In this document: positions 34,780 through 43,599 of the stretch, piece after piece
How positions within the stretch are numbered: the stretch's first letter is position 1
Layout of the letters: every line of letters begins with the position of its first letter
Assembly (NCBI GenBank): GCA_963789175.1
Contig: CAWBJO010000009.1
Location: forward strand, 496,001-560,000
DNA length: 64,000 nt
From: CAWBJO01 sp963789175
Lineage (GTDB): Bacteria; Pseudomonadota; Alphaproteobacteria; Rhizobiales; Aestuariivirgaceae
Direction of reading: 5' to 3'
The notes under the pieces: model-generated
What the model saw: the letters and a program-made list of their open reading frames with translations, nothing else
The model's database searches: none
What the model was told of the DNA's origin: nothing
Translations under genes and position numbers: made by a program

Positions 34780-36285
34780 TCAGGCGGCGGAATGATCGAC
34801 GCGCACGCCGCGGCGGCCGGGCTTGAGCTCGCTCAGGCGGTCGGGGATCACCACCCAGAACTCGGTGCCCTCGCGGCTCGAGCGGACGAGCTTGATCTCG
34901 CCGTTGTGGGCGCGGGCGAGCTCGCTGGCGATGGCCAGGCCGAGGCCGGTGCCGCCCGGACGCGCCGAGCCCTGGAACGCCTCGAAGAGATGATCGCGCG
35001 CCTTCTGGGGAATGCCGGGGCCGTTGTCCTTGACGGCGATGGTGACGACGGCTCCCTCGCGATGGGCCCGCAAGCGCACGACGCCGTCGCCCGGCGCCTC
35101 GGCGAGAGAATGCTCGAGAACCTGGACGGCATTGCGCGTCAGGTTCATCAGGATGCGGAAGAGATGATCGCGGTCGGCATCGACCTGAAGATCGGCGGCG
35201 ACTTCGTTGTATAGCACGACGCGGTCGGAGGCCTGGATGGCCGTCGAGTCGATGATCTCCTCGATGAGGGAATTGAGCTTGAAGCGGTCGCGGCGCGGCG
35301 GCGCCTCCTGGACCCGGCCGAACTTCAGGGTCTGGACGCAGAAATCGATGGCGCGGTCGAGGGAGGCGATGAGCTTCGGCGCGAATTTCTGGACGGTCGG
35401 GTCGTTGACCATGGCGAGACGGTCGGAGATGAGCTGCGCCGAGGCCAGCATATTGCGCAGGTCGTGGCTGACCTTGCTGACGGCCAGCCCGAGGGCGGCA
35501 AGCCGGCTCTTCTGCTGGAGAACGGAGGCGAGCTCCTTCTGCATGTTGGCGAGCTCGCGCTCGGCCATGCCGATCTCGTCGCGGCGGGTCGAGGGGCGGA
35601 TGACGCGCGCCTCGTCCTCCGGGTTGGCGGAGAAGCGGAGCATGTTCATCGAGATGCGACGCATCGGGCGCACGAGCACGGCGTTGAGCGCGAAGAAGAT
35701 GAGCGCGGCGACGATGAACGACAGGACGACGGACAGGATCAGGATATTGCCGGCATAGGCGTACATGGCGGCGCGCAGCGGCGCCTCGTTGAGCGCGATC
35801 TCGATCTGGTCGCCCGACATGTTGGGCGGGAGGTCGATGACGCCGATCAGCCGGTTGTCGGAGCGCATCAGCGCCTCGAACGCATCGTAGATCCAGGGAA
35901 GCCAGAGCCGCTGGCGGATGTCGTAGGACTGGTCGATCATCAGGTCGCCGTCGGCGCGCAGAATGAGCTGGCGCGCCTCGTTGCGGCTCAGCGCCACGAC
36001 GGAAACCTTTGCGCCCTTCAGAAGCTGGCGCCGCAGGTCGGCCGTCACCTGGCCGCCGGGCGCGGCCTCGACCGCAAGGGCGGCAATCTCGGCGGTGGCG
36101 ATGCGCTCCTTGAGCCAGGTGATCCGGAAATTGGCGATCGAAGGCAGGAAGATCAGCACCTCGCCGATCATCACGAAGAGGACGGTCAAAAGCAGGACCT
36201 TGCCGGACAGGCCGCGCCACCAGCGCGGGCGCCCCAGCTCGCCGGCGCCGGCCGTCGGTCTCACATCGGTGTTCACGTCGCTCAA
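34780..36285 (-). CDS. Membrane sensor histidine kinase
   Basis: A 501-residue kinase with a transmembrane helix at about 28-50, a periplasmic sensor domain (about 51-175), a second helix at about 180-205, HAMP (VRPMRRISMNMLRFS), a coiled linker, HisKA with His274 in VSKVSHDLRNMLASAQLI, and HATPase with MNLTRNAVQVLE, DNGPGIPQ and GGTGLGLAIASELARAH. It is 16 bases after the flavin oxidoreductase gene and probably the last gene of that operon. No response regulator gene is found in the window next to it. Confidence 0.93.
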   Translation of the reverse strand: MSDVNTDVRPTAGAGELGRPRWWRGLSGKVLLLTVLFVMIGEVLIFLPSIANFRITWLKERIATAEIAALAVEAAPGGQVTADLRRQLLKGAKVSVVALSRNEARQLILRADGDLMIDQSYDIRQRLWLPWIYDAFEALMRSDNRLIGVIDLPPNMSGDQIEIALNEAPLRAAMYAYAGNILILSVVLSFIVAALIFFALNAVLVRPMRRISMNMLRFSANPEDEARVIRPSTRRDEIGMAERELANMQKELASVLQQKSRLAALGLAVSKVSHDLRNMLASAQLISDRLAMVNDPTVQKFAPKLIASLDRAIDFCVQTLKFGRVQEAPPRRDRFKLNSLIEEIIDSTAIQASDRVVLYNEVAADLQVDADRDHLFRILMNLTRNAVQVLEHSLAEAPGDGVVRLRAHREGAVVTIAVKDNGPGIPQKARDHLFEAFQGSARPGGTGLGLAIASELARAHNGEIKLVRSSREGTEFWVVIPDRLSELKPGRRGVRVDHSAA

Positions 36286-36301
36286 CGGCCCAGACGGTCC
36301 C

Positions 36302-37726
36302 TCAGCCGAAATATGCCATCACATCCAATACGCGATGCACCCATCTCCTGGATGCAAGCACGGACAAATTCGTCAATGCGACCTTGGGGCCCGCCTCCGA
36401 AAAGGTCGGATAGGGCGCCACGCCGCCCGCCATGGCGCCGATGCGCCGCCGCCTCGCCACCATGGCGCACCAGGGCAGGATCAGCTCCCCGGCGCCCTGC
36501 CCTGCAATGCCGGCACCCAGCACGCGGCCGTTCGCATCGAGGACAACCTTGACGAGGCCTTCGGTCCGCCGCTCGGCCACGGCACGGTCGCTGTCGGTGA
36601 AATACCACCTCGCCACCCGGGGGGCGAGCCCTCTTTTTTTCGCCTCCGCCTCGCTCAAGCCGACATCGGCAAGCTCGGGATCGGTGAAGGCGGCGCGGGG
36701 CATGTTCTCCCAGACCATGCGCGCCGGCAGGCGCAACACGGCGTTCTTCAGGACGATCCCGGCCTGGTGGGCGGCGACGTGGGTGAAGCGCCTGCCGCCG
36801 GCGACCACGTCGCCGATCGCATGGATGCGCGGATTGGCGGTGCGCAGGCGGGCGTCCACTTCGATGCCGCCGGGCGTGGCCACGATTCCGGCCAGGGCGA
36901 GCCCGAGCCCGCCGACATTTGGCGAGCGGCCCGTCGCCAGGAGGACGTGGCTCGCCTCGAAACTCGCAAGGCCGGTGCCGCCGGCGACGGTGAGGGAGAC
37001 GCCGGCCTCAGATGGCGCGACGGCGCGGAGCTCCGCCTTCGTCCTGATGTCGACGCCTTCGCCCGCAATGCGGCGGAGGACGACGTCGGCAAGCTCGGGA
37101 TCGTGATGGGCCAGCGGCGTTCCCGCCTCGAGCACGGTCACGCGCGCACCGAGGCGGCGGAAGGCCTGGGCCATCTCGAGGCCCTCGACGCCGGCGCCGA
37201 CGACGGCGAGGTGCGAGGGCAACCGATCCAGCGAGAAGACGGTGGCGTTGGTGAGATAGGGCACTGTGCCAAGACCGGCAATGGCGGGAACCGCGGGCGC
37301 CGAGCCGGTCGCGACGACGAAGCGGCGGGCGCGGATCTCGTTTCCGCCGGCGATCACGGTGTCGCGGTCGGCAAAGCTCGCCTCGGCCCTGAGCACGGTG
37401 CACCCGAGGGATCGGAACCGTTCCTCGGAATCGCGGGGCGCGATCGCCGCGACGGTGCCGCGCACATGGGCCATGACGGCGGCGAAGTCGATGGCCGGCT
37501 CGCCGGCCCCGATCCCGAAGGCGGCGCCGTCACGGGCGGCCTGGGCATGGCGGGCCGCCGCAAGCAGCGCCTTGGAGGGTACGCAGCCGGCATTCAGGCA
37601 CTCGCCGCCCATGGCGGCGCGCTCGATGAGAACGACACTGCGGCCGAGACGGGCCGCGGCGGATGCGAGGGCAAGTCCCCCCGATCCCGCTCCGATGATG
37701 CAGATGTCGCACGTCAAGCGGTTCAT
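36302..37726 (-). CDS. FAD-dependent disulfide oxidoreductase (mercuric reductase/Lpd family)
   Basis: A 474-residue flavoprotein: FAD-binding ICIIGAGSGGLALASAAARL, the redox disulfide GGECLNAGCVPSK (Cys43, Cys48), an NAD(P)H-binding AVVGAGVEGLEMAQAFRRLG, HAIGDVVAGG, and a dimerisation domain. The C-terminal dyad of lipoamide dehydrogenase (HPTxSE) reads YPTFSE, so the base His is replaced by Tyr as in mercuric reductases, but no extra metal-binding Cys pair is seen at the C-terminus. Middle gene of a TVP38-oxidoreductase-kinase operon. Confidence 0.93.
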   Translation of the reverse strand: MNRLTCDICIIGAGSGGLALASAAARLGRSVVLIERAAMGGECLNAGCVPSKALLAAARHAQAARDGAAFGIGAGEPAIDFAAVMAHVRGTVAAIAPRDSEERFRSLGCTVLRAEASFADRDTVIAGGNEIRARRFVVATGSAPAVPAIAGLGTVPYLTNATVFSLDRLPSHLAVVGAGVEGLEMAQAFRRLGARVTVLEAGTPLAHHDPELADVVLRRIAGEGVDIRTKAELRAVAPSEAGVSLTVAGGTGLASFEASHVLLATGRSPNVGGLGLALAGIVATPGGIEVDARLRTANPRIHAIGDVVAGGRRFTHVAAHQAGIVLKNAVLRLPARMVWENMPRAAFTDPELADVGLSEAEAKKRGLAPRVARWYFTDSDRAVAERRTEGLVKVVLDANGRVLGAGIAGQGAGELILPWCAMVARRRRIGAMAGGVAPYPTFSEAGPKVALTNLSVLASRRWVHRVLDVMAYFG

Positions 37727-37748
37727 CGGACTTTCGGGGCGCGCCGTC

Positions 37749-38576
37749 TTAAGCGCGCTTCAGTCGTTTGAAGATGGGGGGAAGGAGCGAGATCGCTCCG
37801 AGCATGAGGAAGGCGGCAACGAGTTCAGGCGTCAGAAGGGCGGCGGGGGAGACGTCGAGGGCGCATCCCGAGGCGGGCGCCAGGGCGAGACAGCGGTCAT
37901 AGGCGGATGCCTCGGCGGCGATGATCGAATCGAGGCCGGAGCCCAAGGTGGCATAGGCGAAGGTGCCGGGAACGATGCCGAGGAGCGTCGCCAGGAGGAA
38001 GGTGCGGGTGCGCACACGGCACAGCGCGGTGGCGACGTTGACGAGAAAGAACGGGAAGAGCGGCACGAGCCGGAGGAACAGGAGGTAGCTGAACGCGTCG
38101 GCCTCGAAACCGCGCATGATCCGGCAGACGAGGCCGCCGCCGCGCTTGACGAGAAAGTCGCCGAACGAGGAGCGCGCGATGGTGAAGATGAGCGTCGCTC
38201 CCGCCGTCGCCGCGACGACCGTGACGAGGCCGCCGAGCCACCAACCGAATAGAAAGCCGCCGAGCACGGTCAGGAGCGCGGCGCCGGGAAGAAGGAAGAC
38301 GGTGGCCACGATGTAGGCCAGCACGTAGGCGAGGATGGCGAGAAGCAGATGGGCGGCGACGAACGCCTTCAGGCTCATCCGATGGTCGGCGATGCTGTCG
38401 AGCGACAGATAGTCGCCGAGGCCGAGAAGCCAGGCGAGCCCGAGCCCCAGCACGGCCAGAAGGATCGGCAAGCCGCGCCGGGTGCGACCTTCCGCTCCGG
38501 CCGAGGCGGCGAGGCGCGAGCCTGGCCCTGCGGCCATCCGGTCGGCCGCATGCATGCCTGTGTCCGATACTTCCAT
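37749..38576 (-). CDS. TVP38/TMEM64 (DedA-related) membrane protein
   Basis: A 275-residue membrane protein with five or six helices and the SNARE-associated/VTT pattern: VATVFLLPGAALLTVLGGFLFG, then ARSSFGDFLVKRGGG, LRLVPLFPFFLVNVA and LGIVPGTFAYATLG. ATG at 38576 has TAGGA just upstream, which favours it over an ATG five codons earlier. First gene of the operon. Relatives are proposed lipid scramblases or transporters; TVP38 next to mercuric-reductase-like flavoproteins is a recurring gene pair. Confidence 0.9.
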   Translation of the reverse strand: MEVSDTGMHAADRMAAGPGSRLAASAGAEGRTRRGLPILLAVLGLGLAWLLGLGDYLSLDSIADHRMSLKAFVAAHLLLAILAYVLAYIVATVFLLPGAALLTVLGGFLFGWWLGGLVTVVAATAGATLIFTIARSSFGDFLVKRGGGLVCRIMRGFEADAFSYLLFLRLVPLFPFFLVNVATALCRVRTRTFLLATLLGIVPGTFAYATLGSGLDSIIAAEASAYDRCLALAPASGCALDVSPAALLTPELVAAFLMLGAISLLPPIFKRLKRA

Positions 38577-38679
38577 AAGTCCTAGATGCACCGAAGAGAG
38601 CCCTTAGGGAATGGGGTGTCACCCGCTTGTGAAGAGAGTTCACTTCGGGTGAGTTAAGGAAGCGTTTCGTCAGGCTTCG

Positions 38680-38708
38680 TTGACTTCGCGGGGCAATTTC
38701 CCTATAAG
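38680..38708 (+). promoter_or_regulatory. Housekeeping sigma promoter of the rpmH operon
   Basis: A TTGACT -35 box (38680-38685) and TATAAG -10 box (38703-38708) are exactly 17 bases apart, a near-consensus sigma-70/RpoD promoter. Transcription would start near 38715, leaving a leader of about 115 bases before rpmH. Confidence 0.85.
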
Positions 38709-38828
38709 CGCCCGCAATTCATTGAAGAGAAAGAGTCATTCAGGCGCGCCCTTCTCTTTGAGGCCCGTTTCCGAACGGTGTTTCCGTACCGCTTTTAGAG
38801 GGGCGCCTGCGAGACGACGGAGATCGAC

Positions 38829-38963
38829 GTGAAACGGACCTACCAGCCAAGCAAGCTCATCCGCAAACGCCGCCACGGCTTCCGGGCCCGCATGGCCACC
38901 AAGGGCGGCCGCCGGGTGCTGCGCCGGCGCCGGGCCCAGGGCCGCGCCCGCCTCTCCGCCTAG
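38829..38963 (+). CDS. rpmH: 50S ribosomal protein L34
   Basis: A 44-residue, very basic ribosomal protein with the textbook sequence KRTYQPSKLIRKRRHGFRAR, then GGRRVLRRRRAQGRARLSA. It begins with GTG at 38829. Heads the rpmH-rnpA-yidC-engB-argB cluster. Too short to show as a long reading frame but certain by identity. Confidence 0.99.
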   Translation: MKRTYQPSKLIRKRRHGFRARMATKGGRRVLRRRRAQGRARLSA

Positions 38964-39019
38964 AACCCGATTCCAACTCCCGCGTCGGCGCCAGGCGCGG
39001 CGCAGAAGGGCATGTCAGG

Positions 39020-39403
39020 ATGGAGAGGCTCCGCCGCCGGCAAGATTTCCTTGCTGCCGCGCAGGCTTCCTCGCGGGCATCGCCCGGCGCGGTCGTCCAG
39101 GTGCGCAGGCGGGACGACGGCAAGCCGCCGCGCGTCGGCTACACCGTGACTCGCAAGCTCGGCGGCGCCGTCATCCGCAACCGCATCAGGAGGCGGCTGC
39201 GCGAGGCGGTGCGGACCGGAGCCTCGGGCTGCTTCCGCCCGGGACATGACTATGTGATCATCGGGCGGTCGACCACCCTCAAGCGCCCGTTCAGCAAACT
39301 CGTGACGGACATCGTCGCCGTCGTCGATTATCTTCACGCCGGGCGGCCGGCACGACCAGCGGCCGGCGCGGCGGCAATCAAGGCTCTTCATGACCGACAA
39401 TAA
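39020..39403 (+). CDS. rnpA: Ribonuclease P protein component
   Basis: A 127-residue protein that binds the RNase P RNA and helps process tRNA 5' ends. The conserved core is present: RLRRRQDFLAA at the N-terminus, VGYTVTRKLGGAVIRNRIRR (the RNR motif) and RLREAVR. It lies 56 bases after rpmH and overlaps yidC by 14 bases. Length is typical for Rhizobiales. Confidence 0.97.
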   Translation: MERLRRRQDFLAAAQASSRASPGAVVQVRRRDDGKPPRVGYTVTRKLGGAVIRNRIRRRLREAVRTGASGCFRPGHDYVIIGRSTTLKRPFSKLVTDIVAVVDYLHAGRPARPAAGAAAIKALHDRQ

Positions 39404-41216
39404 GAACTTCATCCTGGCCATCGTCCTCTCGGGCCTCATCATTTTCGGCTGGCAGTATTTCTACGCCGGCCCGCAGCTCGAACAGCAGCGCCAGGACTTC
39501 GAAGAGCAGCAACGCCAACAGCAGTCTCAAGTCGTGCCGCAGCAGCCGGGCACCGCGACGCAGCCGGGCACCGCGCCGCAGCCCGGCACCGCGCCGCAGC
39601 CGAGCACGCCGGCGACGGCGACCGTGCAGCCGCGCGACCTCGTGATCGCGTCGAGCCCGCGCGTCGCGATCGAGACGCCGTCGCTCAAGGGGTCGATCAA
39701 CCTCAAAGGCGGCGCCCTCGACGATCTCCACCTCACCCACTACCGCGAGACGTCGGACCGCAACAGCCCGACGATCACGCTCTTGTCGCCGTCGGGCAGC
39801 GAGCATGCCTATTTCGCCGAGCACGGCTGGACGGCGGCGGCGGGCACCGTCGTCAAGGTGCCCGATCCGCAGACGGTGTGGACGGCGCCCGAAGGCGCGA
39901 TGCTTACGCCGTCGACGCCGGTGACGATTTCCTACGACAACGGCGAAGGCCAGACCTTCCGCAAGACGTTCGCCGTCGACGCCAACTACTTGTTCACGGT
40001 CACCCAGGAGGTCGAGAACCGCGGCGCCGCGCCGGTGGCGCTGTTTCCCTACGGCCGCATCCTGAGGGCGGGGCAGCCGGTGACCAGCGGCAACTACCTG
40101 CTGCACGAGGGGCTGCTCGGCGTGCTCAACGACGAGCTGCACGAATGGGACTACAGCGAAGTCAAGGAAGACGGACCGACGGTTACGTTCGCCTCGCAGG
40201 GCGGGTGGATCGGCATCACCGACAAGTACTGGGCGACGGCCCTCATCCCGAGCCAGGGAACGTCGCTCGACGGAACGTTCCGCTATCAGTCGCAGGGCGG
40301 CGACAGCTACCAGGCCGACTATCTCGCCAAGGACGCGGTGACGGTGGCGGCGGGCGGCACGGGACGGGCCGAGGACCACCTCTTCGCCGGCGCCAAGGTC
40401 GTGAAGCTGATCGACGGCTACCGCGACGCTCTCCAGGTCAACAAGTTCGACCTGATGATCGACTGGGGTTGGTTCTACTTCCTCACCAAGCCGATGTTCT
40501 GGTTCCTCGACACCATCTTCGGCATCGTCGGAAACTTCGGCCTCGCCATCCTGATCGCGACGGTTCTGGTCAAGCTCGTCTTCTTCCCGCTCGCCAACAA
40601 GTCCTATGAATCCATGAGCAAGATGAAGAAGTTGCAGCCGGAAATGGAACGATTGAAGCAGCTCTATCCCGACGACCGGGCGAAGCAGCAGCAGGAGCTC
40701 ATGGAGGTCTACAAGCGGGAGAAGATATCGCCGATCTCCGGCTGCCTGCCGATCGTCGTCCAGATCCCGGTGTTCTTCGCGCTCTACAAGGTCCTGTTCG
40801 GCACGATCGAAATGCGGCATGCGCCGTTCTTCGGCTGGATCCAGGACCTGTCGGCTCCGGACCCGACGAGTTTCTTCAACCTCTTCGGGCTCCTGCCCTT
40901 CGACCCGCCGGCGCTCCTGATGATCGGCGTGTGGCCGCTCATCATGGGCGTCACCATGTGGCTGCAGATGCGGCTCAATCCCACGCCGCCCGATCCGATC
41001 CAGGCGACGATGTTCAACTGGATGCCGGTGATCTTCACCTTCATGCTGTCGTCGTTCCCGGCCGGGCTCGTCATCTACTGGGCGTGGAACAACGCCCTCT
41101 CCATCCTCCAGCAGTCGCTCATCATGAAGCGGCAAGGCGTCGAGATCGATTTCCTCGGCAACGTGCGCAACAGCCTGCCGTTCCTCAGGCGCTCGTCGGG
41201 CGGCCCGCCCACCTGA
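39390..41216 (+). CDS. yidC: Membrane protein insertase YidC (long, OxaI/P1-domain type)
   Basis: A 608-residue inner-membrane insertase. After the N-terminal helix (FILAIVLSGLIIFGWQYFYA) comes a Gln/Pro/Thr-rich linker with three close copies of QPGTA, then the periplasmic beta domain (about 90-360), and five C-terminal helices starting at WGWFYFLTKPMFWFLDTIFG, with the cytoplasmic coiled loop YESMSKMKKLQPEMERLKQL and the conserved PVFFALYKVL. It inserts and folds membrane proteins with or without SecYEG. Its stop overlaps the engB start (TGATG). Confidence 0.98.
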   Translation: MTDNKNFILAIVLSGLIIFGWQYFYAGPQLEQQRQDFEEQQRQQQSQVVPQQPGTATQPGTAPQPGTAPQPSTPATATVQPRDLVIASSPRVAIETPSLKGSINLKGGALDDLHLTHYRETSDRNSPTITLLSPSGSEHAYFAEHGWTAAAGTVVKVPDPQTVWTAPEGAMLTPSTPVTISYDNGEGQTFRKTFAVDANYLFTVTQEVENRGAAPVALFPYGRILRAGQPVTSGNYLLHEGLLGVLNDELHEWDYSEVKEDGPTVTFASQGGWIGITDKYWATALIPSQGTSLDGTFRYQSQGGDSYQADYLAKDAVTVAAGGTGRAEDHLFAGAKVVKLIDGYRDALQVNKFDLMIDWGWFYFLTKPMFWFLDTIFGIVGNFGLAILIATVLVKLVFFPLANKSYESMSKMKKLQPEMERLKQLYPDDRAKQQQELMEVYKREKISPISGCLPIVVQIPVFFALYKVLFGTIEMRHAPFFGWIQDLSAPDPTSFFNLFGLLPFDPPALLMIGVWPLIMGVTMWLQMRLNPTPPDPIQATMFNWMPVIFTFMLSSFPAGLVIYWAWNNALSILQQSLIMKRQGVEIDFLGNVRNSLPFLRRSSGGPPT

Positions 41217-41851
41217 TGGCGACCGGGCCCCGGTTCGAGCCGGAGGAGATCGAGCGCGGCCGCCTCCTGTTCGCCCGGCCCATCCAGTTCCTCATGGGAG
41301 TCGCGCAGCTCGAGCAGCTTCCCGAGACCCGGGGAACGGAGATCGCCTTCGCCGGCCGCTCCAACGTCGGCAAATCGTCGCTCCTCAACGCGCTCGCCGG
41401 CCGCGGCGACCTCGCCCGCACCTCGAACACGCCGGGGCGGACGCGCGAACTCAATTATTTCGAAGCCGGCGGCGGGCTCCTGATCGTCGATATGCCGGGC
41501 TACGGATACGCGCGGGCCGACAAGTCGTCCAAGGCCGGATGGCAGCGCCTCGTCCGAGCCTATCTGGCCGGGCGACCGAGCCTCAGGCGGGTCTTCGTCC
41601 TGGTCGACGCGCGGCACGGCGTGACGGCGCCCGATCAGCACATCATGGACCTTCTCGACGAGGCGGCGGTCAGCTACCAGGTCGTTCTCACCAAGGCGGA
41701 CAAGCTCCTCAAGCCCGTCCTCACCGAGACGGAAGCGGCGGTCGCGGCGGCGATTAAAAAGCGACCCGCGGCCCATCCCGAGCTCCATGCGACGTCGAGT
41801 GTCACCGGCCTCGGCATGGCGGAGCTCAGGGCCGAGATCGCGGCGCTCTGA
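41216..41851 (+). CDS. engB: Ribosome biogenesis GTPase EngB/YihA
   Basis: A 211-residue TrmE-Era-EngA-EngB-Septin family GTPase that helps 50S subunit assembly. G motifs: GRSNVGKSSLLN (G1), NTPGRTRELNYF (G2), DMPGYG (G3) and TKADKLLK (G4). Overlaps yidC by one base. Confidence 0.97.
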   Translation: MATGPRFEPEEIERGRLLFARPIQFLMGVAQLEQLPETRGTEIAFAGRSNVGKSSLLNALAGRGDLARTSNTPGRTRELNYFEAGGGLLIVDMPGYGYARADKSSKAGWQRLVRAYLAGRPSLRRVFVLVDARHGVTAPDQHIMDLLDEAAVSYQVVLTKADKLLKPVLTETEAAVAAAIKKRPAAHPELHATSSVTGLGMAELRAEIAAL

Positions 41852-41936
41852 TCCCTTCACCTTGCGGCGAAGACATGCCTTGGCTTCAAGCCCAGTTCGA
41901 CTATAAGGCGATCGTTCACTGCCGGTGCCAGAAGCG

Positions 41937-42845
41937 ATGACCAGCGAAAGCCATTCCGTGACCATTGCCGAGACCGCCCGCATCCTTTCGGAGGCGCTGC
42001 CGTTCATGCAGCGCTACGACGAGGAGGTGGTGATCGTGAAGTACGGCGGGCACGCCATGGTCGAACCGACGCTCGCCCGCCGGTTCGCCAGCGACATCGT
42101 GATGCTCAAGCAGTGCGGCATCAATCCGATCGTCGTGCACGGCGGCGGCCCGCAGATCAACCGCATGCTCGACAAGCTGCAGGTGAAGTCCGACTTCGTC
42201 GACGGCCTCCGGGTGACGGACAAGGCGACCATGGAGGTCGTCGAGATGGTGCTCGCCGGCTCGATCAACGGGAACATCGTCAACGGCATCCAGCAGGCCG
42301 GCGGCAAGGCGGTCGGCATCTCGGGCAAGGACGGCAAGGTGCTGATCGCCGAACGGCACACCAAGACGAAGACCGACCCGGCGACCGGCGAAACCAAGGT
42401 GCTCGACTTCGGCTTCGTGGGCGAGCCGCTGATGGTCAATCCGGGCCTGCTCAACACCATCATCCACAGCGACGCCATCCCGGTGGTGGCGCCGATCGGC
42501 GTCGGGCTAGACGGCGAAACCTACAACATCAACGCCGACACGGCGGCGGGCGCCATCGCCATCGCCATGAAGGCGAAGCGCCTCCTGCTCCTCACCGACG
42601 TCGCCGGCGTGCTCGACTCCAAAAAACAGCTCATCGAGGAGCTGACGCTCGACGAGGTGCCGCGCCTCGTCGGCGACGGCACAATCACCGGCGGCATGAT
42701 CCCGAAGGTCGAGAGCTGCGTCGCCGTCGTCGAGGGCGGCGTCGAAGGCGTGGTGATCGTCGACGGGCGGGTGCCGCACTGCGTCCTGCTCGAGCTCTTC
42801 ACGCCGCACGGCATCGGCACGCGCATCTCGCGCACCGGCGCATGA
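41937..42845 (+). CDS. argB: Acetylglutamate kinase
   Basis: Phosphorylates N-acetyl-L-glutamate in arginine synthesis. 302 residues from ATG at 41937 (a GTG four codons earlier is also in frame). Family motifs: VIVKYGGHAM, VVHGGGPQINRML, INADTAAGAIAIAMKAKRLL, LLTDVAGVLD and GTITGGMIPKVESC. The N-terminal extension before VIVKYGG is typical of the arginine-inhibited hexameric form, so feedback inhibition by arginine is likely. Overlaps the next gene by four bases. Confidence 0.98.
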   Translation: MTSESHSVTIAETARILSEALPFMQRYDEEVVIVKYGGHAMVEPTLARRFASDIVMLKQCGINPIVVHGGGPQINRMLDKLQVKSDFVDGLRVTDKATMEVVEMVLAGSINGNIVNGIQQAGGKAVGISGKDGKVLIAERHTKTKTDPATGETKVLDFGFVGEPLMVNPGLLNTIIHSDAIPVVAPIGVGLDGETYNINADTAAGAIAIAMKAKRLLLLTDVAGVLDSKKQLIEELTLDEVPRLVGDGTITGGMIPKVESCVAVVEGGVEGVVIVDGRVPHCVLLELFTPHGIGTRISRTGA

Positions 42846-43540
42846 GCCGCGGCTTCGACCACGTCGAGACGTGGGTCTTCGATCTCGACAACACGCTCTA
42901 CCCGGCGTCGTGCCGCCTGTTCGACCAGATCGACGAGCGCATGGGCGGCTACATCGCCCGGCTCCTCGACGTCGACCTCGCCGAGGCCAGGCGCATCCAG
43001 AAAGGTTTCTTCCGCGAGCACGGCACGACGCTCAAAGGCCTCATGGACCAGCACGCCGTCGATCCCGCCCATTTCCTCGCCTACGTGCACGACATCGATC
43101 ACAGCGCGGTGCCGGAAAGCCCGCTGCTCGCCGCGGCGCTGAACGAACTGCCGGGGCGGAAGTACGTGTTCACCAACGGCACCGTCGCGCATGCCGAACG
43201 GGTGCTGGCGCGCCTCGGCATCCGGGCCCACATCGCCGACGTGGTCGACATCGTCCATTCCGAATACATCCCGAAGCCGCAGCGGGAGCCCTATCTCAAG
43301 CTCGTGCGGCGGACCGGCATCGCGCCCGAGCGGAGCGCCATGTTCGAGGACATCGCACGCAACCTCGAGGCGCCGCACGCGCTCGGCATGACGACGGTGC
43401 TCGTCGAATCGCCCGACAACAGCGATGCCAACGTCATCAATGCCGGGCTCGGCGACGCCGCCGCCCTGCCCTATGTCGACCACCGGACATCCGACCTCAC
43501 CGGCTTCCTCGCCGCGGTCGCCGCGACGCGCGCACGTTGA
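42842..43540 (+). CDS. HAD-superfamily pyrimidine 5'-nucleotidase-type hydrolase
   Basis: A 232-residue HAD phosphatase of the SDT1/pyrimidine 5'-nucleotidase group. Motif I VFDLDNTLYPASC holds the nucleophile Asp, motif II is VFTNGT, motif III Lys is in YIPKPQREPYLK, and motif IV FEDIARNLEAPHALGM. Starts in an ATGA overlap with argB, the usual neighbour in Rhizobiales. Preferred substrate not determined. Confidence 0.93.
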   Translation: MSRGFDHVETWVFDLDNTLYPASCRLFDQIDERMGGYIARLLDVDLAEARRIQKGFFREHGTTLKGLMDQHAVDPAHFLAYVHDIDHSAVPESPLLAAALNELPGRKYVFTNGTVAHAERVLARLGIRAHIADVVDIVHSEYIPKPQREPYLKLVRRTGIAPERSAMFEDIARNLEAPHALGMTTVLVESPDNSDANVINAGLGDAAALPYVDHRTSDLTGFLAAVAATRAR

Positions 43541-43599
43541 CAGGGGCCGCCGAGCCGGTAGTGTCCGCCGGCCTCGCCACCCATTTCCGGAGCCCGCCC

